NCBI GenBank assembly: GCA_046153015.1
Contig: JBJXGF010000272.1
Span: forward strand, 1 to 18,085
Reading direction: 5' to 3'
DNA: 18,085 nt
Origin: JBJXGF01 sp046153015
GTDB lineage: Bacteria; Actinomycetota; Acidimicrobiia; Acidimicrobiales; CAIXPF01
Positions 12,410 to 18,085 of this stretch are shown one piece after another (within the stretch, counting starts at the first letter, position 1; each line of letters begins with the position of its first letter). The notes beneath the pieces were generated by a model. That model saw only the letters and a list, made by a program, of their open reading frames with translations, was not told the DNA's origin and did no database searches. The translations under genes were made by a program, and so were the position numbers.

Positions 12410-13672
12410 TCAGGTTGGGCTGGACGGGTGTGTTTCGTGCATGCGGACGAGTACGACCGCACCGGACGCGGCGGTGAGGGCGGCGACGGCGTAGATGGCG
12501 GCTTCGATGGATACGAGATCGGCGAGGATGCCGGCGAGGAGGGCGCCGACGGCGAAGCCGCCGTCGCGCCAGAGGCGATAGATGCCGACGGAGCGGGCGC
12601 GCCAGGTGGGGTGGGCGACGTCGCCGATGGCGGCGAGGAGGGTGGGGTAGACCATGGCGGTGCCGATGCCCAAGACGACCGCCCCGGCGGCCCATGCAGC
12701 GAAGCCGGTGGTCGCGGCCATCCAGGCGAGGGCGGCGGCTTGGGTGAGCATGCCTCCGGCGATGAGGGGTTTGCGGCCGACGCGGTCAGAGAGCCCTCCG
12801 GTGTAGAGCTGGCCGAGGCCCCATGAGCCCGGGTAGAGCGCGGCGAGGATGCCGATGCGCCCGACGGAGAGGCCCGCCGCGGCGAAGAAGATGGGGAACA
12901 GCCCCCAGGCGAGGCCGTCGTTGAGGTTGTTGACCAGCCCGGCCTGTGAGCACGACGAAAGCGCCTTGTCGCGGAAGGAGGTGAGCCTGAAGATCTCGCC
13001 CGTCGTGAGCCCGTGACGGTGTGAGTCCGCGGTCGGTGTGTGGGTGGCGGCCTCGTGGTGGGAGTGGGCGTGGGTCTCGCGCACGGCAAAGGTGGACAGG
13101 CCGAGCCCGAGGGCGGCGTAGGCGAGGCCGAGATAGAACGGTTCGGGGCGTAGCCCGTGCTCGGCGGCGATCCACCCAGTCGCGAGCGCGGTAACGGCGA
13201 CGGCAACGTAGCCGGCGGCCTCGTTGAGTCCCATCGCCAACCCGCGTCGGGCAGGACCGACGAGGTCGATCTTCATGATGACGGTGGTCGACCAGGTGAG
13301 GCCTTGGTTGACACCGAGCAGGACGTTGGCGAACACCACCCAGTTCCAGGTGGGCGCCCACATCAACAGCGGCGGCACGGGTATGCCGATGAGCCAGCCG
13401 GCGACGAGGACGGGTTTACGGCCGTAGCGGTCCGAGAGGGTGCCGGCGAAGAAGTTGGTGGCGGCTTTGACGACGCCGAACGCGGCGATGAAGGTGAGGG
13501 TGGCGGTGTACTTGTCGAGGCCGAACTCGTCGGTGGCGAGCAGCGGCAAGACGGTGCGTTCCTGGCCGATCATGCCGCCCACGAGCGCGTTGACGCCGAC
13601 GAGCAGCGAGAACTGGGCAAGGTTCTCGCGCAACCCCAACCGGATCTGTCCGTCGTGCCTGGTGATGCTCAT
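12410..13672 (-). CDS. MFS transporter with His-rich central loop
   Basis: ATG at 13672 overlaps the stop of the MBL-rhodanese gene (ATGA), giving 420 residues. The predicted fold is 12 membrane helices in two halves, each with the MFS loop 2-3 motif: GTLSDRYGRKPVLVAG near residue 77 and GGLSDRVGRKPLIAGG in the second half. The cytoplasmic loop between halves (residues 200-221, ETHAHSHHEAATH...DSHRHG) holds seven histidines in twenty residues, which could bind metal ions. Being coupled to a persulfide-handling enzyme suggests transport of a sulfur compound such as sulfite or thiosulfate, taking the place of TauE in staphylococcal cst operons. The substrate is inference; metal export is an alternative given the loop and the copper genes nearby. 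Confidence 0.88.
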   Translation of the reverse strand: MSITRHDGQIRLGLRENLAQFSLLVGVNALVGGMIGQERTVLPLLATDEFGLDKYTATLTFIAAFGVVKAATNFFAGTLSDRYGRKPVLVAGWLIGIPVPPLLMWAPTWNWVVFANVLLGVNQGLTWSTTVIMKIDLVGPARRGLAMGLNEAAGYVAVAVTALATGWIAAEHGLRPEPFYLGLAYAALGLGLSTFAVRETHAHSHHEAATHTPTADSHRHGLTTGEIFRLTSFRDKALSSCSQAGLVNNLNDGLAWGLFPIFFAAAGLSVGRIGILAALYPGSWGLGQLYTGGLSDRVGRKPLIAGGMLTQAAALAWMAATTGFAAWAAGAVVLGIGTAMVYPTLLAAIGDVAHPTWRARSVGIYRLWRDGGFAVGALLAGILADLVSIEAAIYAVAALTAASGAVVLVRMHETHPSSPT

Positions 13673-15015
13673 GAGCTGGTCTCCAGCGCGCGGCCAGTGA
13701 CGCTGGCCCAGGTGTCGGGCCCGCCGTCGAGCACTCGCGCCGTGATGCCGCGGGCGGCGAGGATGCTGGCGCCGGTCATCGCTCGTTCGCCGTGCCCGCA
13801 CATGATCGTCACCGTCTCCTCGGTGTCGAGGTCAGCGGAGGCGAGCGCAGCGAGCTCGATGTTGCGGGCGTTGGGGATGTGGCCGCTGTGGTACTCGTTG
13901 GCCTGACGCGCATCGATCACCGGCCCGGCGAGCTGGTCGGCGCCCACGACCGGGATCGTCGCGAGCGGACGGCCAGTCCCGGCCCAGCTCGTGATGCCGC
14001 CGTCGAGCTCGCCGACGAGGTGTTCGTGGCCGACGTCGAGGCATTGGCGGACGAGCTCGTCGCGATCCTGACCGGGGTCGAGGACGAACACGATGGGAGT
14101 GTCGGCCGGGACGAGCCATCCGAGCCAGGAACCGAACACGGGCCGCAGCGTGTTCGACATCGACGCGGGCAGGTGGCCGCCACCGAAGGACGCGAACGGT
14201 CGCGCATCAACGACGATCGCCCCCTCGGCAACACGGCGGGCCACCTCACCGGGGTCGAGGCGCGGAAGGGTTGGGAGCGTATCGAAGCGAGTCGGGCCGC
14301 GTCGGTTCACTTCGGGGAGTCGACCGAAGTAGGTCGGGAACGTGCCGAAACCCTCGACCAGCCGCTCGACGAACGCTCCCTCATCGACAGTGGCGAGCAG
14401 CGAGTTGGTGGCGCGTTCGCGGCCGAGGCTGCTGGTGCGCTCAGCGGCGCCGGGAGCGGAGCAGAACGACCCGGCCCCATGGGTCGGGTAGACGGCGAGG
14501 TCGTCGGGAAGCGCCTCGAAGCGGTGCAGCGAGTGGAACATCTCGTGCGCGAGCGGGACCGCGAGATCCGGGCCGCACAGATCGGTCCGCCCGACCGTGT
14601 CGACCATCAACGACCCGCCGGTGAACAGCGCCGTTGGCGCCCCGTCGAGCTCAAGCACGTAGGCGTGGTGATCCGGCGTGTGACCTGGGGTCGCCATCGC
14701 TGTCAACGTGACGCTGGGTGCCAGCCGCACCTGATCGCCGTCGCTCACCGCCCGGTGCGGTGTCTCGAGCCTCGACGCGGCCGGCGCGACGAACGTCACG
14801 CCGCGGCGAGCGACCAGTCCTGGGCTGCCGGTGACGTAGTCGGCGTGCGAATGGGTGTCGACGGTCCACCGCAGCCGCCAGCCCGACCGCGCGATCAGCG
14901 CTTCCTGCGCCACCGGGAAGCGGGGCGGGTCGACGATCGCGGCGGTGCCGTCACTCAGCTCGATCACATACGACGAATGCCCCAGGCCTTCGTCGACAAA
15001 CTCGTGCACACGCAT
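13669..15015 (-). CDS. CstB-like MBL-fold/double-rhodanese protein (persulfide metabolism)
   Basis: The product is 448 residues, with GGGAGG ahead of ATG at 15015. Residues 1-190 are a metallo-beta-lactamase domain of the ETHE1/CstB persulfide dioxygenase type: H55-S-H57-A-D59-Y60, H112 in TPGHTPDHH and a His in YPTHGAG near 179. Two positions depart from the family. The last His of HxHxDH is Tyr60, and the usual TGD metal-ligand Asp is Gly134 (FTGGSLMVDTVGRTDL). Residues 255-345 form a rhodanese domain lacking a catalytic Cys. Residues 355-445 form a second one with C406 in IMCGHGERA. Length and domain order match Staphylococcus CstB (about 444 residues), which oxidises and transfers sulfane sulfur. 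The operon partner is the MFS protein. Confidence 0.85.
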   Translation of the reverse strand: MRVHEFVDEGLGHSSYVIELSDGTAAIVDPPRFPVAQEALIARSGWRLRWTVDTHSHADYVTGSPGLVARRGVTFVAPAASRLETPHRAVSDGDQVRLAPSVTLTAMATPGHTPDHHAYVLELDGAPTALFTGGSLMVDTVGRTDLCGPDLAVPLAHEMFHSLHRFEALPDDLAVYPTHGAGSFCSAPGAAERTSSLGRERATNSLLATVDEGAFVERLVEGFGTFPTYFGRLPEVNRRGPTRFDTLPTLPRLDPGEVARRVAEGAIVVDARPFASFGGGHLPASMSNTLRPVFGSWLGWLVPADTPIVFVLDPGQDRDELVRQCLDVGHEHLVGELDGGITSWAGTGRPLATIPVVGADQLAGPVIDARQANEYHSGHIPNARNIELAALASADLDTEETVTIMCGHGERAMTGASILAARGITARVLDGGPDTWASVTGRALETSS

Positions 15016-15033
15016 CGGGCGCCTCCCAACTTC

Positions 15034-15049
15034 TCAAGCGATCACTTGA
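15034..15049. promoter_or_regulatory. Operator 1: TCAAG-CGATCA-CTTGA
   Basis: A palindrome with 5-bp arms and 6-bp centre, overlapping the -35 box (TTGAAG, 15046-15051) of the ArsR-rhodanese promoter and lying between the -10 region and ribosome site of the divergent MBL gene. Binding here would block both genes. Confidence 0.7.
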
Positions 15050-15074
15050 AGAATGGTGGATGCTCGGCTAGATT
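15046..15074 (+). promoter_or_regulatory. Promoter of the ArsR-rhodanese/DsrE operon
   Basis: TTGAAG (15046-15051), a 17-bp spacer and TAGATT (15069-15074). A divergent promoter for the MBL-rhodanese gene overlaps it: TTGACA on the minus strand (15079-15074) with CATTCT at 18 bp spacing. The two operators cover both promoters. Confidence 0.6.
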
Positions 15075-15075
15075 G

Positions 15076-15091
15076 TCAAGTGAGTACTTGA
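15076..15091. promoter_or_regulatory. Operator 2: TCAAG-TGAGTA-CTTGA
   Basis: Same palindrome as at 15034, centred 42 bp away (about four helical turns, same DNA face). It covers the transcription start of the ArsR-rhodanese gene and the -35 TTGACA of the MBL gene. It is the probable binding site of the ArsR-rhodanese repressor encoded next to it. Confidence 0.7.
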
Positions 15092-15120
15092 AGAAGGATC
15101 GAGGGTGGAGGTGAGCGCCG

Positions 15121-15792
15121 ATGGGTGACCGGGTCGCGAAGGATGCGCTGTTCGATGGCTTTGCCGAGGTCGCCAAGGCGCTGGCGAACGGCCGACGGGC
15201 AGAGCTGATCGACGTCCTCGCCCAAGGGGAGCGTCACGTCGAGGAACTCGCGGACGAGATCGGCCACAGCATCGCCAACACCTCCTTCCACCTCCGCACG
15301 CTCGCCACGGCCGGCGTAGTCAGCACTCGCCGCGAAGGCACCCGGATCTACTACCGGCTCGCCTCCGATCGTGTCGTCGAGCTGTGGTCGGCCTTGCGCG
15401 ATGTCGCCGCCGCGCATCACGCAGAGCTCGACGCGCTCGCTGCGGCCTATCTCGGTGACCGATCGCGGCTGCAAGAGATCAGCCAGGCCGAGCTCGCAGA
15501 AGGCATCGCCGCCGGCGACGTGATCGTGCTCGATGTGCGCCCGCCAGCCGAGTATGCAGCCGGGCACATCCCCAGCGCCCGCTCGATCCCGATCGAACAG
15601 CTGGCCGAGAGCTTGAAGACGCTGCCCCGTGACGTCGAAGTGGTCGCCTACTGCCGCGGCCCCTATTGCGTGATGGCCGACGACGCCGTGCGCTTACTGC
15701 GCCGCCGTGGTCGCTCGGCCCGCCGCCTCGCCGACGGCTTTCCCGAGTGGCGCCGCGCTGCACGGCCCGTCGAGTTCGAGGTGGCGTCATGA
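15121..15792 (+). CDS. ArsR-family regulator fused to a rhodanese domain
   Basis: The product is 223 residues, with GGAGGTGAG before the ATG. Residues 10-90 are an ArsR winged helix (ALANGRRAELIDVLAQ, HVEELADEIGHSIANTSFHL, then the wing STRREGTRIYYRL). Residues 120-215 are a rhodanese domain (VIVLDVRPPAEYAAGHIPSA, then C178-R-G-P-Y-C183). The ArsR half has no cysteines, so sensing is most likely through persulfidation of C178/C183 in the rhodanese. This would relieve repression of itself and the divergent CstB-like operon. ArsR-rhodanese fusions are known in sulfur and metal contexts. The stop overlaps the DsrE start (ATGA). Confidence 0.92.
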   Translation: MGDRVAKDALFDGFAEVAKALANGRRAELIDVLAQGERHVEELADEIGHSIANTSFHLRTLATAGVVSTRREGTRIYYRLASDRVVELWSALRDVAAAHHAELDALAAAYLGDRSRLQEISQAELAEGIAAGDVIVLDVRPPAEYAAGHIPSARSIPIEQLAESLKTLPRDVEVVAYCRGPYCVMADDAVRLLRRRGRSARRLADGFPEWRRAARPVEFEVAS

Positions 15793-16139
15793 AGGTGCTC
15801 GTGATCCTGCAAGGCCCTGCCTACGGCGATGAGCGCGCCTACAACGGGCTGCGTCTCGCCGGCAACCTCGCCAAGCGCGACGGGGTGGAGGTGAAGGTGT
15901 TCTGCTTCGGGGATGCGGTCGGGTGCGCAGTCGCCGGGCAGCAGGCGCCGAACGGCTACTACCACCTCGACCGGATGATCGCGACCGCTGTCCGCCATGG
16001 TGTCGAGGTCGGCCTGTGCGGTTCCTGCATGGACGCCCGCGGGATCACCGACGAGATGATCATCGGCGACGCGCATCGCTCCAGCCTCGACGAAGTGACC
16101 GACTGGACGCTGTGGGCCGACAAGACCATCACGTTCTGA
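15789..16139 (+). CDS. DsrE-family sulfur-carrier-like protein
   Basis: ATG at 15789, in the ATGA overlap with the regulator, gives 116 residues. The sequence MKVLVILQGPAYGDERAYNG LRLA, then VEVKVFCFGDAV, HGVEVGLCGSCMDARGI and the end DWTLWADKTITF follow the DsrE/DsrF-like fold. C77-G-S-C80 is at the position where DsrE proteins carry the sulfur-accepting Cys; C39 and C46 are further candidates. Such proteins pass sulfane sulfur between rhodaneses and other enzymes in the cytoplasm. Its place with ArsR-rhodanese and CstB-like genes fits a sulfur relay. The truncated P-type ATPase converges on its 3' end. Confidence 0.9.
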   Translation: MKVLVILQGPAYGDERAYNGLRLAGNLAKRDGVEVKVFCFGDAVGCAVAGQQAPNGYYHLDRMIATAVRHGVEVGLCGSCMDARGITDEMIIGDAHRSSLDEVTDWTLWADKTITF

Positions 16140-16854
16140 CGGGGGTGGTGTCGAGGTCCGCACTCCCGTCGACGATCGCGCCGTCGGCGGGGACGCGGCC
16201 GCCGGGTCGGACGAGAAGGACGTCGCCGAGGCGGAGATCCGCGATCGCGACGGTCTCGACATGGTCGCCGTGGATGTGCTCGGCGCTGTCGGGCAGGAGT
16301 TCGGCGAGCGCGGGCGCTGGAGGCTTGGCCGATGGCGCGCACATCTCCTGCCAGTGGCCGAGCAGCATGACGACGATGAGCGCGGCGAGCTCACCAGAAG
16401 TCGAGATCGCCGATGCCCAGGCTCGAGGCGATCGACGCGCCGAACGCGACGGTGATGGCGACGGCGATGCGCAGCATCATCCCCGGTTGGCGGCCGCGGA
16501 TCTCGGCGAGCCCACCGGTGAGGAACGGCGGCCACCGACCACGAACACGACGGTCCCGAGGACAGGCGAGACAAGATTGGCGCGCCGGGGAAGTCGAGGC
16601 GGTAGCCGAACCAGTCCTGCACCATCTCCGAGAAAACGACCACCGGGATGGCGAGCAGGAGGTTCCACCAGAACAGACGACGGAACAGCTCGGCGTGGCC
16701 GGTGTGGTCGTGCACTCCGTGGCCGCCGCGCCCCCCGTCGCCTACGGGGTGAGCGCCTGGTGTGTGGCCGGCGCGGCAGCCGGCCGCACGTGATGGCCGT
16801 CGTGGCGTTCGTCGTGCTGTGGGCGGTGTGGTGGTGGGTGGTGGCCGGCGGCAT
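16140..16854 (-). pseudogene. Broken copper-type (CopB-like) P-type ATPase
   Basis: Pieces of one P1B-type ATPase appear in order in three frames on the minus strand: a His-rich start (HGVHDHTGHAELFRRLFWWN, LLLAIPVVVFSEMVQDWFGY), then PVLGTVVFVVGG, FLTGGLAEIRGRQPGMMLRI, AVAITVAFGASIASSLGIGD, LDFW followed by a stop, MLLGHWQEM, and the actuator domain (VETVAIADLRLGDVLLVRPG, GRVPADGAIVDGSADLD). At least four frame changes or stops interrupt it. It ends where TGES would begin, so the phosphorylation (DKTG), nucleotide-binding and later membrane domains are missing. It cannot make a pump. The promoter region is well preserved, so decay of the coding part is probably recent. Confidence 0.8.
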
Positions 16855-16890
16855 CGGGCCTTCCTCGCAGGTGGTCCCTTCGACGCGACG

Positions 16891-16921
16891 ACGTAAACCT
16901 TCCCCTGCAGGGGAAGGTCAA
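16891..16921 (-). promoter_or_regulatory. MerR-type promoter of the ATPase (19-bp spacer)
   Basis: On the minus strand, TTGACC (16921-16916) and TTACGT (16896-16891) are separated by 19 bp, the over-long spacer typical of MerR-activated promoters. The spacer is filled by a perfect dyad: 9-bp arms ACCTTCCCC and GGGGAAGGT around TGCA (16897-16918). These arms match the CueR/copper-type MerR operator pattern. The gene it drives is now broken. Confidence 0.75.
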
Positions 16922-16937
16922 GCGGTAGGATCGAAGC

Positions 16938-17339
16938 GTGAGGATCGGGGAGCTGGCTGACGCAGCGGGGATGACGACGAAGGCGCTGCGCTTCTACGAG
17001 AAGCGGGGTCTGCTGCCGGCGCCGGCCCGGACCACCTCGGGCTACCGCGACTACGACCCGGACACTGTGGAGCGGCTGGCGTTCATCCGGGACGCGCAGC
17101 TCGCCGGACTGACGTTGGCCGAGATCGCGAGCGTGCTGGAGATGAAGGACAGCGGCTCGGGGACCTGTGAGCACACCGCGTCGCTGCTCCGGCGCCATCT
17201 CGACGAGCTCGACGGGCGCATCGCGGCATTGGGCGAGACTCGTCGGCGTCTGCGCGAGCTCGCCGATCGGGCCTCGGGGCTGGATCCGGCCGACTGTCGC
17301 GATCCGCATCGCTGCCAGGTCATCGGCACGGTTCGGTGA
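16938..17339 (+). CDS. MerR-family heavy-metal regulator (copper-like)
   Basis: The GTG at 16938 is 6 nt after TAGGAT (16926-16931), so leaderless, giving 133 residues. Residues 1-70 are a MerR winged helix (MRIGELADAAGMTTKALRFY, EKRGLLPAPARTTSGYRDYD, then VERLAFIRDAQLAGLTLAEI). Residues 80-115 form the antiparallel dimerisation helix. Three cysteines, C77 (GTCEH), C120 (PADC) and C126 (PHRC), are placed as in metal-binding MerR proteins; the pattern is not identical to CueR or MerR, so the metal is uncertain. The adjacent dyad with 19-bp spacer and the copper-type ATPase point to copper or a related soft metal. Confidence 0.9.
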   Translation: MRIGELADAAGMTTKALRFYEKRGLLPAPARTTSGYRDYDPDTVERLAFIRDAQLAGLTLAEIASVLEMKDSGSGTCEHTASLLRRHLDELDGRIAALGETRRRLRELADRASGLDPADCRDPHRCQVIGTVR

Positions 17340-17351
17340 ATCCCTCGGTGT

Positions 17352-17639
17352 TCAGCTGCGCGGCGGGGACTGGTCGAGCGCGTCGAGGCGGGCCCGGTAG
17401 TCGTCGATCTCGATGTCGCCGCGGGCAAGTCGTTCGGCGAGGAGCTGGCGCGGGTCGCTCGGCGGCGATGGCGGCGTCAGGTGCGGCGGGGCAGGTGTTG
17501 CTGCGGTCGTCGGGTGTGCGCCGTGGCGGACGAGGGTGACGATGACCCAGGCGAGCCCGCCCCAGAACGCGATCATCATGAGGGTCATCGGGATCCACCA
17601 CCAGTTCCCGCCGCCGTTGTGCCAGTAGCCGTCGTGCAT
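17352..17639 (-). CDS. Small membrane protein with SHOCT domain
   Basis: The product is 95 residues from ATG at 17639. It has a short aromatic N-terminus (MHDGYWHNGGGNWWW), one membrane helix (IPMTLMMIAFWGGLAWVIVT), a Pro/Thr linker and a C-terminal SHOCT motif (DPRQLLAERLARGDIEIDDY RARLDAL). SHOCT segments are short oligomerisation or interaction motifs of unknown role, and such proteins often sit near copper and other metal genes in Actinobacteria. An in-frame upstream start at 17756 would add a Cys- and Arg-rich stretch without family resemblance. The predicted site is the cytoplasmic membrane. Confidence 0.8.
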   Translation of the reverse strand: MHDGYWHNGGGNWWWIPMTLMMIAFWGGLAWVIVTLVRHGAHPTTAATPAPPHLTPPSPPSDPRQLLAERLARGDIEIDDYRARLDALDQSPPRS

Positions 17640-17831
17640 TTCGGCGCCTCTCGATCGTTGCGTCTGCCAGGCGATCGTACGACCAGGCTCGGCCCCATAG
17701 AAGCGGTCGGGGGGAATCGACAGACCGGATGCGCAGCGTCTCCACACGGTCTCCACATCGGCCGGGCATCGTGTCCCGACCGGGTTCGTCCACCCCGTTG
17801 GCCGACACGACGCGAGTTGGAGGATGAGTCG

Positions 17832-18085
17832 ATGCGAGTGCTGTCTCGTCGTGAGGTGCTGATCGCCGGCGGGGGTGCGCTGGTGTTGGCGGCCTGCGGT
17901 GGATCGAGCAAGGGCCCGGGCGCAGCGGTGGTGTCAGCGACCGACCCCGCGGTCGAGCAGCGTGACGCGCTGCGTCGCCGAGCGGGTGCCTCGACGGTCT
18001 CGGCGACGGTGATCGCGGCGCCGACGTCGGTGTCCATCGGCGGGCGCATGGTGGACACCTGGGCGTTCGGGGACCGGCCCGGCGC
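17832..18085 (+). CDS. Multicopper-oxidase-like Tat lipoprotein, N-terminal part (runs off window)
   Basis: ATG at 17832 opens a frame that continues to the window edge (84 residues seen). The signal has a twin-arginine motif (LSRREVLI), a hydrophobic core (AGGGALVLAA) and a lipobox LAAC followed by GGSS, so it should be a Tat-exported lipoprotein. The last residues, GGRMVDTWAFGDRPG, match the start of the first cupredoxin domain of multicopper oxidases ('DTWAYNG..PGP'). Copper-binding motifs lie beyond the window. Next to a MerR regulator and a copper-ATPase remnant, a periplasmic or extracellular copper oxidase is plausible. The oxidase call rests on a short match. Confidence 0.65.
   Translation, partial: MRVLSRREVLIAGGGALVLAACGGSSKGPGAAVVSATDPAVEQRDALRRRAGASTVSATVIAAPTSVSIGGRMVDTWAFGDRPG

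Noticed and set aside
15663..17309. 548-codon minus-strand frame
   Set aside because: It spans the antisense of the DsrE and MerR genes; only its middle part is meaningful, as one fragment of the broken P-type ATPase.

Overview
The window reads as high-GC actinobacterial DNA. Codons are strongly GC-biased at the third position, GTG and TTG starts are common, neighbouring genes are often coupled by 4-bp GTGA/ATGA/TTGA overlaps, and several genes appear leaderless with a -10 box 6-7 nt before the start. I cannot name a species from sequence alone. The left 10.6 kb is an accessory zone full of mobile-element scars. The right 7 kb is a denser stress-response region.

Left zone (1-3671). An IS3-type transposase start runs off the left edge. 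It abuts a 5'-truncated, catalytically degenerate histidine-kinase-like gene, which is coupled to an intact NarL-type response regulator. Next comes a scrap region: the C-terminal piece of a Fe-type ABC transporter ATPase is joined to the first part of a HepT toxin, and this follows a frameshifted XRE-MntA nucleotidyltransferase antitoxin. About 0.85 kb without genes then carries a diverged 45-46 bp repeat.

Integrated element (3672-7676). Two identical 47-bp direct repeats match the 3' part of a tRNA-Lys(CTT), from the anticodon loop to CCA. They bound a ~3.96 kb unit holding a PIN-like toxin pair, an Xre/MbcA-RES toxin-antitoxin pair and a tyrosine recombinase with an N-terminal HNH-like domain. 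Neither repeat copy has the tRNA 5' half, so this looks like one unit of a tandem array. The intact tRNA is expected to the right of the window if it survives.

Second mobile module (7677-10615). An excisionase, a coiled-coil/ribbon-helix-helix protein, an ArdC-like remnant and a winged-helix-like conserved protein all lie on the minus strand, with decayed DNA and small repeats between them.

Sulfur and metal region (10998-18085). A CstB-like metallo-beta-lactamase/rhodanese protein and an MFS transporter form a minus-strand operon. A TetR regulator plus methyltransferase follow, with their own promoter. Divergent from these, an ArsR-rhodanese regulator is coupled to a DsrE-family protein. The divergent promoter carries two TCAAG-N6-CTTGA palindromes 42 bp apart, suggesting persulfide-responsive control of both sides. 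A broken copper-type P-type ATPase, a MerR regulator with a well-formed 19-bp-spacer MerR promoter, a SHOCT membrane protein and the start of a multicopper-oxidase-like lipoprotein form an adjoining copper or heavy-metal cluster.

The best candidates for novelty are the HNH-recombinase element with its tandem attachment sites, the CstB-like enzyme with altered metal ligands next to a His-rich MFS protein, and the degenerate kinase that keeps an intact response regulator.
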